Shown one piece after another: positions 25,998 through 35,828 of a stretch of DNA of 40,728 nucleotides (position 1 is its first letter; each line of letters starts with the position of its first letter). The translations under genes were made by a program, and so were the position numbers. Under the pieces are notes generated by a model. That model was not told the DNA's origin. It saw nothing but the letters and a program-made list of their open reading frames with translations, and did no database searches. This stretch comes from Rickettsia conorii (GTDB lineage Bacteria; Pseudomonadota; Alphaproteobacteria; Rickettsiales; Rickettsiaceae), in assembly GCA_020726135.1 (NCBI GenBank), contig DYTE01000009.1:1-40728 (forward strand). Reading direction: 5' to 3'.

Positions 25998-26600
25998 ATG
26001 CAAATATTCGTAGGTAAAGAAGCGATAGATTTTAAAGCCAAAGCTATTATGTATGATAATACTATCGAAGAAGATTTTCAACTTAGAAAATATGCTAAAA
26101 ATTCTAAATTAGTATTATTTTTCTATCCTTTAGATTTCACTTTTGTATGTCCTTCAGAGATAATAGCTTTTAATAATAGATTAGGTGATTTTACAGAGAG
26201 AAATACTAAAATAGTTGCGGTTAGTGTTGACTCCCATTTTTCTCATCTTGCCTGGAAAAATACATCTTATAATAAGGGTGGAATTGGTAATATTCAATTA
26301 CCTATGGTTTCTGATATAAGCAAGGAAATATCAAAATCATATAATGTTTTAAATGATGAATCTATTTCAATGAGAGGTACTTTTGTCATTGATGAAAATT
26401 TTATATTACGTCACATGTTAGTTAATGACTTACCTATTGGCCGAAATGTAGATGAAACATTAAGAATAATAGACGCGATTATGTATCATGATCAACATGG
26501 TGAAGTTTGCCCAGCTGGTTGGAAGAATGGTGAAGAAGCAATAGACCCATCGCATAAAGGAATATCACATTTTCTTGCTACTAATGCTGATAAATTGTAA
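25998..26600 (+). CDS. Typical 2-Cys peroxiredoxin (AhpC/Prx1 type)
   Basis: It reduces hydrogen peroxide and organic peroxides using a reactive cysteine. The peroxidatic Cys51 is in the motif DFTFVCPSE and the resolving Cys171 in GEVCPAGW, so it is a typical 2-Cys enzyme. GGIGN (94-98) matches the GG(L/I)G motif linked with peroxide sensitivity, while the usual YF near the C-terminus is HF. Length 200 is standard. This gene has one of the clearest SD sites in the window (GAGAGGA, 6 bases before ATG), suggesting strong expression. No ahpF-like reductase is adjacent. dprA starts on the very next base after its stop. Confidence 0.95.
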   Translation: MQIFVGKEAIDFKAKAIMYDNTIEEDFQLRKYAKNSKLVLFFYPLDFTFVCPSEIIAFNNRLGDFTERNTKIVAVSVDSHFSHLAWKNTSYNKGGIGNIQLPMVSDISKEISKSYNVLNDESISMRGTFVIDENFILRHMLVNDLPIGRNVDETLRIIDAIMYHDQHGEVCPAGWKNGEEAIDPSHKGISHFLATNADKL

Positions 26601-27758
26601 ATGTTACAAAATTTATTTTTATCAAAAGAAAAAATTAACTCCGATATTAATGATGATATTGATATTTTAAGATTGATTCGTAGTCAAAATGTTGGTGTTA
26701 AAACATTTTTTAATTTAATAAATTTATTTGGTAGCGCTACAATAGCTATTGATAATATTAAAGATTTTTCATTAAAAGGTGGTAGGAAAAAACCAATAGA
26801 TATTTGTAGTAAATTTGAAGCAGAAAAAGAAATAGAATTATTACATAAAAATAATGCAAAATTACTAACTTATAAAGACTCAAAATATTCTAAATTATTA
26901 CTAGCAATATCTGATCCACCACCTGTTATTAGCTATAAGGGGAATATAGAATTATTATCGCAATTAAAAACAATAGCCATTGTTGGAACACGTAATGCTT
27001 CAACTAATGGCAGAATGTTTGCTGCTAAAATTTCATTAGAATTATTAAAAAATGATTTTATTCTTGTATCTGGATTAGCTAAAGGTATTGATTCTACAAT
27101 TCATGAAGTTGATACAAGCAAAACTATAGGTGTAATAGCTGGTGGAATTGATCATATTTATCCCCCTGAAAATTTTAAATTATTTAAGGAGATGGAGGAA
27201 AATGGTCTAATTATTGCAGAACTTTCAATAGGTTCTAAACCGCTTGCTATAAATTTTCCACAGCGTAATCGTATAATTTCTGGCTTATCTATTGCAACTA
27301 TTGTAATTGAAGCTAGCTTAAAATCAGGTTCACTTATTACGGCAAGATTCGCATTAGAACAAAATAGAGAAATATTTGCTGTTCCTGGTTTTCCACTTGA
27401 TCCAAGATGTGCTGGCACTAATAAACTTATAAAAGAAGGTGCGCATATGGTTGAAACTATAGATGATATTTTAGAAAATTTACCTCAAAATAATTCAATC
27501 AAAGAACATAATATCAATGAACTTAAATTATCATCATATAATATAGAATATAGGAATATTAATATGAATTATGATATTACTGATAAAATGAGAAATGAAA
27601 TTAAAATATTGCTCTCCTCTGTACCTGTAGATATTGATTTATTAATATTACAAACTAAATTTCCAATTTCTGTTGTCACTACTATAATATTAGAATTAGA
27701 ACTTGCAGGTAAGATACAAAGAATAGGTGGTAATAAAGTAGTTTTATTATATGAATAA
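26601..27758 (+). CDS. dprA: DNA-processing protein DprA
   Basis: DprA binds incoming single-stranded DNA and loads RecA during natural transformation. The N-terminal helical domain (about 20-60) is followed by the Rossmann-like core: AIVGTRNASTNGR, LVSGLAKGIDSTIHE, GVIAGGIDHIYPPEN, FPQRNRIISGLS, SGSLITARFALEQNREIFAVPG, GTNKLIKEGA. A C-terminal winged-helix-like part (about 325-385; LILQTKFPISVVTTIILELELAGKIQRIGG) completes the 385-residue protein. It follows the peroxiredoxin with no gap and precedes topA, which is its usual downstream neighbour in many bacteria. Reduced genomes often keep dprA without an obvious competence system. Confidence 0.95.
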   Translation: MLQNLFLSKEKINSDINDDIDILRLIRSQNVGVKTFFNLINLFGSATIAIDNIKDFSLKGGRKKPIDICSKFEAEKEIELLHKNNAKLLTYKDSKYSKLLLAISDPPPVISYKGNIELLSQLKTIAIVGTRNASTNGRMFAAKISLELLKNDFILVSGLAKGIDSTIHEVDTSKTIGVIAGGIDHIYPPENFKLFKEMEENGLIIAELSIGSKPLAINFPQRNRIISGLSIATIVIEASLKSGSLITARFALEQNREIFAVPGFPLDPRCAGTNKLIKEGAHMVETIDDILENLPQNNSIKEHNINELKLSSYNIEYRNINMNYDITDKMRNEIKILLSSVPVDIDLLILQTKFPISVVTTIILELELAGKIQRIGGNKVVLLYE

Positions 27759-27804
27759 AATCTTAAAACTATTTTAATTATATAAAATTATGTTATTGTA
27801 TTTA

Positions 27805-27844
27805 TTGATACTCTATGTATAGTCTTTTATATATCAAAGACTAT
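27805..27844 (+). promoter_or_regulatory. topA promoter candidate embedded in an inverted repeat
   Basis: TTGATA (27805-27810), a 17-base spacer, and TATATA (27828-27833) form a good promoter 35 bases before topA. A perfect 9-bp inverted repeat, ATAGTCTTT (27819-27827) and AAAGACTAT (27836-27844), brackets the -10 hexamer so that it lies in the 8-base loop. No T-run follows, so the hairpin is not an obvious terminator for dprA. It could be an operator or a supercoiling-sensitive element. Confidence 0.45.
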
Positions 27845-27868
27845 GTTAATTAATATATAAATGTGTTT

Positions 27869-30310
27869 ATGGATCTAGTAATAGTTGAATCATCAGCAAA
27901 AGCAAAAACAATAAATGAATATTTAGGCAAAAACTATAAAGTTATTGCATCTTTTGGGCATGTACGAGATTTACCATCAAAAAATGGCTCTGTGTTACCA
28001 GAAGAAAATTTTGCAGTTAAATATGAAATACCTGCTAAAGCTCAAAAATATGTCGATGTAATTCTAAATGAAGCATCAAAAGCTAAAATAATATATCTTG
28101 CTACAGATCCAGATAGAGAAGGAGAATCAATATCTTGGCATATTGCAGCAATCATTAAAGCAAATGACTCAACTAAGAAAGATAGTGATTTTAAAAGAAT
28201 AATATTTAATCAAATTACTAAACAAGCTATTATAGATTCTATAAAAAATCCTAGAAATATAGATATTAATCTAGTTGATGCTCAACAAGCTAGAAGAGCA
28301 TTAGATTATATTTTTGGATTTAGCATATCCCCAATTTTATGGCGTAAATTACCAGGTTGTTTATCAGCAGGACGTGTTCAGTCATGTGCTTTAAGTTTAA
28401 TTTCTGAACGTGAAGATGAAATTGAACGTTTTAAATCAGAAGAATATTGGGATATTTCTGTGCAAATGCTAAATCTCCAGAAAAAAAATTTCTTGGCTAA
28501 ATTAACTCATATTAATGATTTAAAATTAGAAAAATTCTCTATTTTTAACGAAAAACAAGCTAATGAGCTTGTATTGCAATTGTCGCAAGAATCATTTTTT
28601 ATTCATTCAATTGAAAAAAAACAACAAAAGCGTCAACCAGCACCTCCTTTTATTACATCATCACTTCAACAAGAAGCTTCATATAAACTTGGATTTACAG
28701 CAAAAAAAACAATGCAAATCGCACAAAAATTATATGAGGGAGTGAATATAGGCAACGAAACACGTGGTCTAATTACATATATGAGAACAGATGGTGTAAC
28801 TCTTGCAGATGAAGCATTAACAGAAATTCGAGAATTCATTAAAATAGAATATGGTGAAAAATATTTACCAAAAGAAGCTCGTATATATAAAACAAAAGTA
28901 AAAAATGCTCAGGAAGCTCATGAAGCAATAAGGCCAACAGACATAAATCTTACACCTGTAAAATTAATCAACATATTAGAATCTGATCAATATAAATTAT
29001 ATGATTTAATTTGGAAAAGAACAATAGCTTGCCAAATGGAAAATATGATTTTAAACTCTATATCAGCTATACTAAGAACTAACAATAATAATTTTTCTGC
29101 AAAAGCCAATGGATCTTCTATAGAATTTGAAGGTTTTTATAAAATATATCATGATACATCTGATCATGAAGCTGCAAATGAAAAAATGTTACCGAAACTT
29201 ACTGAATTAGAAGAAGTAAAAATAGATAAATTATTACCAGCTCAACATTTTACCGAAGCTCCACCAAGATATAATGAAGCTAGTTTAGTCAAAAAGATGG
29301 AAGAACTTGGGATAGGTAGACCATCAACTTATGTGCCAATTATTTCCGTATTACAAGATAGAAAATATGTACGTTTTGATAAAAAACGTTTCTTTCCAGA
29401 AGAAAGAGGTCGTTTAGTTACTACATTTTTAAAAGGATTCTTTAAACAATATGTTGAATATGATTTCACAGCTAGTTTAGAGAATGAATTGGATGATGTA
29501 GCCGCAGGAAGACTTGATTGGAAAGAATTATTAAGAAATTTTTGGAAAGATTTTAATGATAATATAGAATTAGTAAGTCAACAAAAAATTACAGAAATAT
29601 TAGATTATTTGGAACAGGAATTAGATTATCATTTATTTGGAGAAGAATCAGAATCTAATAAAAAACGTAATTGTGGTAGTTGTGATAATGGAAAATTAAA
29701 ACTAAAATTAGGAAAATTTGGTGCATTTTTAGCATGTGATAATTATCCTGAATGTAATTTTAAAAAACAGATTCATGATAATAAATCTAGTAATGCTTCA
29801 CATGAAGAAGATAAAATATTAGGACAAGATGATAATGGCGTAGATATTTATTTAAAAAAAGGTCCTTTTGGTTTTTATGTTCAATATGGAAATGTTAGTA
29901 CAAATATTGTTGTAGAGAATACTGAAGAAATTGTTCCAGAAATAACAAATTTAGTTAAAAAAACTAAAAAAACTCGCGTTAAAAAAATACCTATTTCTAA
30001 ACCAAAAAGAGCTAGTTTACCATTGTCCTTAATACCAGAAAATATTACTATTGAGAAAGCACTAACTCTTTTGAACTTACCATTTTCAATATGTAACCAT
30101 CCTGTTAATCAAGAAGAAATATTAGTTAATAATGGTAGATTTGGGCCATATCTGAAATATGGTGATAAATTTGTGCGTATTCCAAAAGAATATGATTTTT
30201 TGTCATTAACAAAAGATCAGGCTATATTACTCGTATCTAATTATGAAAAACGCATAGAAGCAAAAAATAATGTAACAACAAAAATTATAACTCAAAACAA
30301 AAACAAATGA
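27869..30310 (+). CDS. topA: DNA topoisomerase I
   Basis: TopA is the type IA topoisomerase that relaxes negative supercoils, counteracting gyrase (gyrA is two genes downstream). The Toprim domain begins DLVIVESSAKAKTI and has the metal-binding DPDREGE. The catalytic Tyr304 lies in LITYMRTDG. RYNEASLVKKMEELGIGRPSTY is the conserved domain IV/I region. At the C-terminus there is one visible four-Cys zinc ribbon (CGSCDNGKLKLK..CDNYPEC) and repeated topoisomerase C-terminal units (KKGPFGFYVQYG; NGRFGPYLKYG). The ATG at 27869 (MDLVIV) is chosen over an in-frame GTG two codons earlier because it matches family starts. It overlaps the DsbA-like gene by 4 bases. Confidence 0.97.
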   Translation: MDLVIVESSAKAKTINEYLGKNYKVIASFGHVRDLPSKNGSVLPEENFAVKYEIPAKAQKYVDVILNEASKAKIIYLATDPDREGESISWHIAAIIKANDSTKKDSDFKRIIFNQITKQAIIDSIKNPRNIDINLVDAQQARRALDYIFGFSISPILWRKLPGCLSAGRVQSCALSLISEREDEIERFKSEEYWDISVQMLNLQKKNFLAKLTHINDLKLEKFSIFNEKQANELVLQLSQESFFIHSIEKKQQKRQPAPPFITSSLQQEASYKLGFTAKKTMQIAQKLYEGVNIGNETRGLITYMRTDGVTLADEALTEIREFIKIEYGEKYLPKEARIYKTKVKNAQEAHEAIRPTDINLTPVKLINILESDQYKLYDLIWKRTIACQMENMILNSISAILRTNNNNFSAKANGSSIEFEGFYKIYHDTSDHEAANEKMLPKLTELEEVKIDKLLPAQHFTEAPPRYNEASLVKKMEELGIGRPSTYVPIISVLQDRKYVRFDKKRFFPEERGRLVTTFLKGFFKQYVEYDFTASLENELDDVAAGRLDWKELLRNFWKDFNDNIELVSQQKITEILDYLEQELDYHLFGEESESNKKRNCGSCDNGKLKLKLGKFGAFLACDNYPECNFKKQIHDNKSSNASHEEDKILGQDDNGVDIYLKKGPFGFYVQYGNVSTNIVVENTEEIVPEITNLVKKTKKTRVKKIPISKPKRASLPLSLIPENITIEKALTLLNLPFSICNHPVNQEEILVNNGRFGPYLKYGDKFVRIPKEYDFLSLTKDQAILLVSNYEKRIEAKNNVTTKIITQNKNK

Positions 30311-31071
30311 ATAAAAAATTTTTAGTATTTATAGTAATCATAATCGGAATATTTTTTCTATTAAAGCGCTATGAATTAAAAAAAATAGATATATCACAAC
30401 CTATAGAAATTATTCAAGCCCAAACTATAGATGGTGAGAAAGAAAATCATGAAGATAAATTTGAAAATAGTGATATAGAAGGGAAAGTTGTTATTGATAA
30501 TTTAGATAAAATACCAGTGGAAAATAATTCAGCAATTGAAAAATTATTTAAACTAAATGATATAGATATATTTTTTGGTAATAAAAATTCTCAAATTCAA
30601 CTAGTGGAATATTTTTCTTTTACTTGTTATCATTGTCATCATTATCATAGTGATATTTTTCCTAAAATTAAAGAAGCATATATTGATACTGGAAAAATAG
30701 GTTATGTTGTACGTGAATTTATTGGAACAAAACAAGATATGGATGCAGCAATAATTGCTCGTTGCAAAGGGAATAAAAAGAGTTTTACTGATTTTCAAAC
30801 CATATTACTTGAAAAACAAATGCAATGGGCATATAGTTCAGGATATAGAGATGCTTTAAGATTTATAGGGAAAATTGGTGGCATTTCTGAAGAACAATTT
30901 AATGAATGTTTAGCAAGAAAAGATATTATATCTGTATTAATTTCAAATACTAAGGAAGTGGCAATACATCCTGAATTTGCAGGAACTCCTTCTATCTTTA
31001 TTAATGGAAAAAAAATTAAAACCTATTCTTTTGAATCTATATCAGAAGCAATAGAGAAAGAATTGAAGTAA
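30307..31071 (+). CDS. DsbA-like thiol:disulfide oxidoreductase, membrane-anchored or secreted
   Basis: It probably makes or moves disulfide bonds in periplasmic proteins. An N-terminal hydrophobic segment (residues 4-19, FLVFIVIIIGIFFLL) without a clear cleavage site suggests a membrane anchor. An acidic linker of about 60 residues follows, then a DsbA-type thioredoxin fold: FSFTCYHCHHYH with the redox pair Cys107-Cys110, the helical insert, and the cis-Pro loop AGTPSIFINGK. Length 254 fits alphaproteobacterial DsbA homologues. The ATG overlaps the topA stop (ATGA), so it is translated with topA, a partner with no functional link. No dsbB is seen nearby. Confidence 0.9.
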   Translation: MNKKFLVFIVIIIGIFFLLKRYELKKIDISQPIEIIQAQTIDGEKENHEDKFENSDIEGKVVIDNLDKIPVENNSAIEKLFKLNDIDIFFGNKNSQIQLVEYFSFTCYHCHHYHSDIFPKIKEAYIDTGKIGYVVREFIGTKQDMDAAIIARCKGNKKSFTDFQTILLEKQMQWAYSSGYRDALRFIGKIGGISEEQFNECLARKDIISVLISNTKEVAIHPEFAGTPSIFINGKKIKTYSFESISEAIEKELK

Positions 31072-31141
31072 CATTTCAAAAAATTAAAAATGAAAAATTC
31101 AAATATTTTAGAATAGACTTTTGTAACATAGGATTAATATT

Positions 31142-33841
31142 GTGAATAACGAAGAAGATAATAATTTTGATAGTTTAATACCTATAAACTTAGAAGATGA
31201 AATGAAAAGATCATACTTAGATTATGCTATGAGCGTAATTGTAAGTAGAGCAATACCTGATGTACGCGATGGTCTTAAACCTGTTCATCGTAGAATATTA
31301 TATGCAATGCATGAAGCTGGATATACAGCCAATAAACAACATAGAAAATCAGCAAGAATTGTTGGTGATGTGATAGGTAAATATCATCCTCATGGTGATA
31401 CAGCTGTGTATGATTCACTTGTTCGTATGGCACAAGATTTTGCTCTAAGAGCACCTCTTGTTGATGGGCAAGGTAATTTCGGTTCTATTGATGGTGATTC
31501 TGCAGCTGCTATGCGTTATACAGAATCTAGACTTTCAAAAATTTCACATAATTTATTAGAGGATCTAGATAAAGAAACAGTTGATTTTATTCCAAATTAC
31601 GATGGTTTGGAAATAGAACCAAAAGTTCTTCCAGCAATGTTTCCAAATTTGCTTGTTAATGGTACGAGTGGTATTGCAGTTGGTATGGCAACTAATATTC
31701 CTCCTCATAATCTTGGAGAAATAATTGATGCTTGCTGTATGTATGTTGATAATGAAGATGTAGAAATATCAGATTTATTATCATGTGTTAAAGGACCTGA
31801 TTTTCCAACTAGCGGAACTATAATGGGAATGTCTGGTATAAGGTCAGCTTACCTAACAGGTCGCGGTAGCATTATTATTAGAGGTAAGACAGAAATTGAA
31901 TCCATTGCTAATAATAGAGAATCCATAATAATTACTGAAATACCATATGCTGTAAATAAAGCAAAATTAGTAGAAAAAATTGCTGATTTAGTAAAAGAAA
32001 AACGTATTGAGAATATATCTGATCTTAGAGATGAATCTAATAAAAAAGGCATTAGAATTGTTATAGAATTAAAAAAAGATGCAAATTCAGCTGTGATCCT
32101 TAACCAATTATATTCATATACTTCATTACAAACAAGTTTTGGCGTTATAATGCTTGCTCTTGATAATGGGATGCCAAAAGTTATGAATCTAAAAGAAGTA
32201 ATTGTAGCTTTTGTAAAATTTAGAGAATTAATTATTACAAAACGTACTATATATTTGCTAAATAAGGCTCGAGATAGGGCTCATATTTTATTTGGAATAA
32301 TTATTGCAGTAAGTAATATTGATGAGATTGTTTCAATTATAAAAGCAGCCAAAGATCCTCTATTTGCTAAAGAATCATTAATGAATAAAAAATGGAACGC
32401 TGAATTTGTAATGGATATGATGAAAATCATAGATGATAAATCATTAATATATGACAAAAATTACTGTTCATTTAGTGAGTTACAAGCAAAAGCAATATTA
32501 GAAATGAGATTGCAACGTTTAACTGGAATGGAAAAAGATAAAATCTTAAAAGATATAAATGATTTATCAATTGAAATTAAAGGATATTTAGAAATTTTGG
32601 ATTCTAGAGATAAATTATTGTCTATATTAAAAGAAGAATTACTCTATGTAAGAACAAATTTTGCTACAGAAAGATTAACATCTATTGAAATTGGTGAATT
32701 TGAACAAGATATAGAAGATTTAATACCAAAAGAAGAAATGGTTGTTACTGTTACATTAAGTGGTTATATTAAACGAGTTCCACTTGCAACATATAGAGCT
32801 CAAAATAGAGGTGGCAAAGGTAGATCAGGTCTATCTATGAGAGATGAAGATTTTACAACTCAAGTTATTGTTGGATCGACTCATACACCATTGTTATTTT
32901 TTTCAAATTTAGGGCAAGTATATAGTTTAAAACTTTATAAATTACCTATAGGTACACCTCAAACAAAAGGTAGACCTATGATTAATATTTTTCCTTTAAA
33001 GGAAGGTGAAGTAATTACTAACATAATGAAAATGCCAGAAAATGAAACTAACTGGGACGATTTAAATATTATGTTTGCGACAGCAAAGGGTAATGTTAGA
33101 AGAAATGATCTATCTGATTTTAAAAAAATACAAGCTAATGGAAAAATTGCAATTAGACTTGAAGAATATGATAGATTAATCAATGTTAAAGTATGCGAAG
33201 AAAATGATGATATATTATTAGCAACAAAACATGGTAAAGCCGTTAGATTCGGAGTGTCTGCCGTCAGATTATTTAAAAGCCGTACATCAGATGGAGTTCG
33301 TGGTATAAAGCTTAGCTCACTTGATAAAGTAATTTCAATGACTGTCCTTAAAACCATTAAAACTGATGCTGAAGAGAGAGAGCAATATTTATCAATCGAT
33401 CTTGAAAAAAGATTAGCAATATCTAATGGTGAAGAATTTGATTCAAATAATCTTGGAGTTAACCTAAGCCATGAAAGAATTATTGCAATGGCTCAAGTTG
33501 AAGAATTCATACTTACTGCTACAGAGAATGGTTTTGGTAAAAAATCTTCAGCATTTGAATATCGTGTTACTAATCGTGGAGGAACTGGAGTTATAAATAT
33601 TAATTCATCAAATAAAACAGGTGATGTAGTTGCAGTTACACCAGTTTCGAACAGAGATGAATTGATGTTAATTACTGTAAATGGTAAATTAATTAGATGT
33701 AAACTTGATAATGTTAGAACAACAGGACGCAATACCACTGGAGTTATATTATTCAAGAATGATCCTAATGATAAAGTAATTTCTGCTTCTCTAATTATAG
33801 ATGGCGCTGAAACAACAAATGAAGAAGAGAATAATGATTAG
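31142..33841 (+). CDS. gyrA: DNA gyrase subunit A
   Basis: GyrA is the breaking-rejoining subunit of gyrase, which introduces negative supercoils. The start is GTG (31142) with AGGA 8 bases upstream. The winged-helix domain has the catalytic Tyr126 (MRYTESRL). The quinolone region reads [15 protein letters not shown], with Thr at the E. coli Ser83 position and Asp kept at position 87. The C-terminal beta-pinwheel (about 520-880) carries the GyrA box as QNRGGKG, which marks it as GyrA rather than ParC. The protein ends in an acidic tail (TTNEEENND), as gyrase A often does. Length is 899. It is the last gene of the long + strand run and ends 10 bases before a hairpin terminator. gyrB is not in the window. 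Confidence 0.97.
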   Translation: MNNEEDNNFDSLIPINLEDEMKRSYLDYAMSVIVSRAIPDVRDGLKPVHRRILYAMHEAGYTANKQHRKSARIVGDVIGKYHPHGDTAVYDSLVRMAQDFALRAPLVDGQGNFGSIDGDSAAAMRYTESRLSKISHNLLEDLDKETVDFIPNYDGLEIEPKVLPAMFPNLLVNGTSGIAVGMATNIPPHNLGEIIDACCMYVDNEDVEISDLLSCVKGPDFPTSGTIMGMSGIRSAYLTGRGSIIIRGKTEIESIANNRESIIITEIPYAVNKAKLVEKIADLVKEKRIENISDLRDESNKKGIRIVIELKKDANSAVILNQLYSYTSLQTSFGVIMLALDNGMPKVMNLKEVIVAFVKFRELIITKRTIYLLNKARDRAHILFGIIIAVSNIDEIVSIIKAAKDPLFAKESLMNKKWNAEFVMDMMKIIDDKSLIYDKNYCSFSELQAKAILEMRLQRLTGMEKDKILKDINDLSIEIKGYLEILDSRDKLLSILKEELLYVRTNFATERLTSIEIGEFEQDIEDLIPKEEMVVTVTLSGYIKRVPLATYRAQNRGGKGRSGLSMRDEDFTTQVIVGSTHTPLLFFSNLGQVYSLKLYKLPIGTPQTKGRPMINIFPLKEGEVITNIMKMPENETNWDDLNIMFATAKGNVRRNDLSDFKKIQANGKIAIRLEEYDRLINVKVCEENDDILLATKHGKAVRFGVSAVRLFKSRTSDGVRGIKLSSLDKVISMTVLKTIKTDAEEREQYLSIDLEKRLAISNGEEFDSNNLGVNLSHERIIAMAQVEEFILTATENGFGKKSSAFEYRVTNRGGTGVININSSNKTGDVVAVTPVSNRDELMLITVNGKLIRCKLDNVRTTGRNTTGVILFKNDPNDKVISASLIIDGAETTNEEENND

Positions 33842-33851
33842 ACATTTCTTT

Positions 33852-33879
33852 AAACCACAATTTTCAATAATTGTGGTTT
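33852..33879 (+). terminator. Intrinsic-type terminator between gyrA and rodA
   Basis: A perfect 11-bp stem, AAACCACAATT (33852-33862) and AATTGTGGTTT (33869-33879), encloses the 6-base loop TTCAAT. It begins 10 bases after the gyrA stop and is followed by a T-rich stretch (CATTATAATTTTA). It lies between convergent genes, 2 bases from the rodA stop, so it may also insulate rodA, although the T-run favours the + strand. Confidence 0.8.
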
Positions 33880-33881
33880 CA

Positions 33882-34985
33882 TTATAATTTTACATTTCTA
33901 TATATAGAAACATTCATAATAAGGCCAAAGCCCAGTAACATTGAAGCCATAATAGTACCTCCAAATGATACAAGAGGTAGAGGTATTCCAACAACAGGTA
34001 ACAATCCTAAAACCATAAAAATGTTAATAATAACATGACTAAAAAATATTGATATAATGCCTACTACTAAAAGTTTTCCAAAAATAGATTTTGAATTAAT
34101 TGCTATAGTCAAAGATATTATAACAATAGCTCCATATAATATTAACAAAACAACACCACCAATAAAACCAAACTCTTCTACAAAAGTAGCAAAAATAAAA
34201 TCAGTTTGATGTTCTGGTAAAAAATCTAAATGACTTTGTGTTCCTCCTGACAAACCTTTTCCAAAAATTCCTCCAGATCCTATTGCTATTTTAGACTGAA
34301 TAATATTATAACCAGCTCCAAGTGGATCTTTTTCAGGATTGAGAAAAATTTCTACACGTTTTTTTTGATATTCATGCATCATATTCCAACCTATAGGCAT
34401 ACAAAATAATGCTATTAATCCCATTATAATAAAATTCTTAATTTTAAATCCAATAATAAAAAAAATGATAATAGAAACTAATATACAAATTATCGCTGTA
34501 CCTAAATCAGGTTGTTTTATTATTAATAATGATGGAATAGCTACTCCAATAATTGGTAAAATAATTTTATGTATTTTTTTGAAATCTTCATATGATAATT
34601 CATGAAAATATCGTGATAACATCAATATAATTGCAAGTTTGGCCATTTCAGATGGTTGAATACGCATAAAACCTAAATTTAACCATCTCTTTGCGCCCAT
34701 TGCTACATAACCAAATAGCTCGATAGAAAATAATAATATTAATATTGTAAAGTAAAATATATAAGCATATCTAAAGATTATTTTGATATTTAATAATGAA
34801 ATTAATATGGATAAAGGAAAAAATATAGAAAAAATTATTATTTGCTTATATGCCCAAGGATAAATATTTAAATTCGATGCTGAATATAATACTATAAAAC
34901 CAATATATGCAATTATATTAATTAATATAATCAATGAAATTGGTAGTTTAAAAAATTTCTTTGAATCTATATATTTTAAGAACAT
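33882..34985 (-). CDS. rodA: Rod-shape-determining protein RodA (SEDS peptidoglycan glycosyltransferase)
   Basis: RodA polymerises glycan strands for sidewall peptidoglycan together with PBP2. About ten membrane segments are present. SEDS motifs seen are GAKRWLNLGFMRIQPSEMAKLAIIL near residue 98, LLIIKQPDLGTAI, the large periplasmic loop with GAGYNIIQSKIAIGSGG and GLSGGTQSHLDFLPEHQTDFIFA, and the late GIPLPLVSFGGT. Length 367 is close to E. coli (370). It follows xthA by 5 bases. The Asp of the catalytic loop region is consistent with activity. Presence of RodA implies the cell still builds a peptidoglycan wall. mrdA is not adjacent. Confidence 0.95.
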   Translation of the reverse strand: MFLKYIDSKKFFKLPISLIILINIIAYIGFIVLYSASNLNIYPWAYKQIIIFSIFFPLSILISLLNIKIIFRYAYIFYFTILILLFSIELFGYVAMGAKRWLNLGFMRIQPSEMAKLAIILMLSRYFHELSYEDFKKIHKIILPIIGVAIPSLLIIKQPDLGTAIICILVSIIIFFIIGFKIKNFIIMGLIALFCMPIGWNMMHEYQKKRVEIFLNPEKDPLGAGYNIIQSKIAIGSGGIFGKGLSGGTQSHLDFLPEHQTDFIFATFVEEFGFIGGVVLLILYGAIVIISLTIAINSKSIFGKLLVVGIISIFFSHVIINIFMVLGLLPVVGIPLPLVSFGGTIMASMLLGFGLIMNVSIYRNVKL

Positions 34986-34990
34986 CTATA

Positions 34991-35791
34991 TTATTTATTA
35001 AAATTTTTTGAATTTAAAATCATACCATAAGGAATATGGTCAGATGGTTTATTCCAGCTTCTGGCATCTGATATATTAAAAATTTCTTTCATATTATTTT
35101 TTAAATTATTGCTCACCCAAACATGATCAAGCCTACGACCTCTATTTGATTTACGCCAATCTTTGTTTCTATAACTCCACCAACTATAAAATTTCTGATC
35201 ATATGGCACAAAATGCCTACAACTATCTATAAAATTTAGTGAATTCTGAAATTTAATCAATAATTCACGTTCAATATCAGTATGGCTAATTTCATTGCGT
35301 AATTGTTTACTAGACCAAACATCATGTTCAAATGGTGAAATATTAAAATCCCCCATCAAAATTAATTGATCATTAATTGATCTATTAGTAGTAAACCAAT
35401 CCTCTATTAATTTTATATATTCGAGCTTATGTTTAAATTTAGCATTAATATTTATATCTGGTACATCACCGCCAGATGGAATATAAAAATTATGTATCTC
35501 TACATCACCAATTTTTATTGCTATATGTCTTTTTTCATCATTATATAATTCTAAACTAAAGTAAGAATTAGCCTCAATTTTAGATAATATTGCAACTCCA
35601 TGATATGATTTTTGACCGGAATAATAGATATATTTATACCCCATATTCATTAACTCATTGACTGGAAATAAATGATTCTCTACTTTTATCTCTTGTAAAG
35701 CAATAATATCTGGATTATGTTCTATAGTAAGTTTTTTAATGAGATCAAGTCTAATTCTGATTGAATTGATATTCCAAGTGATGAGTTTCAT
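34991..35791 (-). CDS. xthA: Exodeoxyribonuclease III (AP endonuclease)
   Basis: XthA cleaves DNA at abasic sites and removes 3' blocks in base-excision repair, downstream of glycosylases such as the UDG at 16729. It is an endonuclease/exonuclease/phosphatase fold: KLITWNINSIRIRL at the start, the metal-binding Glu in IIALQEIKVE, HGVAILSK, LILMGDFNISP, and near the C-terminus RRLDHVWVS plus the catalytic Asp-His in KPSDHIPYG. Length 266 is normal. The ATG is 37 bases from the divergent ubiA start, so both promoters share a short region. It is co-transcribed with rodA, a pair with no functional link. Confidence 0.96.
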   Translation of the reverse strand: MKLITWNINSIRIRLDLIKKLTIEHNPDIIALQEIKVENHLFPVNELMNMGYKYIYYSGQKSYHGVAILSKIEANSYFSLELYNDEKRHIAIKIGDVEIHNFYIPSGGDVPDININAKFKHKLEYIKLIEDWFTTNRSINDQLILMGDFNISPFEHDVWSSKQLRNEISHTDIERELLIKFQNSLNFIDSCRHFVPYDQKFYSWWSYRNKDWRKSNRGRRLDHVWVSNNLKNNMKEIFNISDARSWNKPSDHIPYGMILNSKNFNK

Positions 35792-35828
35792 TAAGTTAAA
35801 TAATATGAATTGTTAAAATTATAATATA

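Noticed and set aside
31142-33841. Thr at the GyrA Ser83-equivalent position as a quinolone-resistance mutation
   Set aside because: Thr is the natural residue in many bacteria, and the Asp87-equivalent is kept; resistance cannot be claimed.
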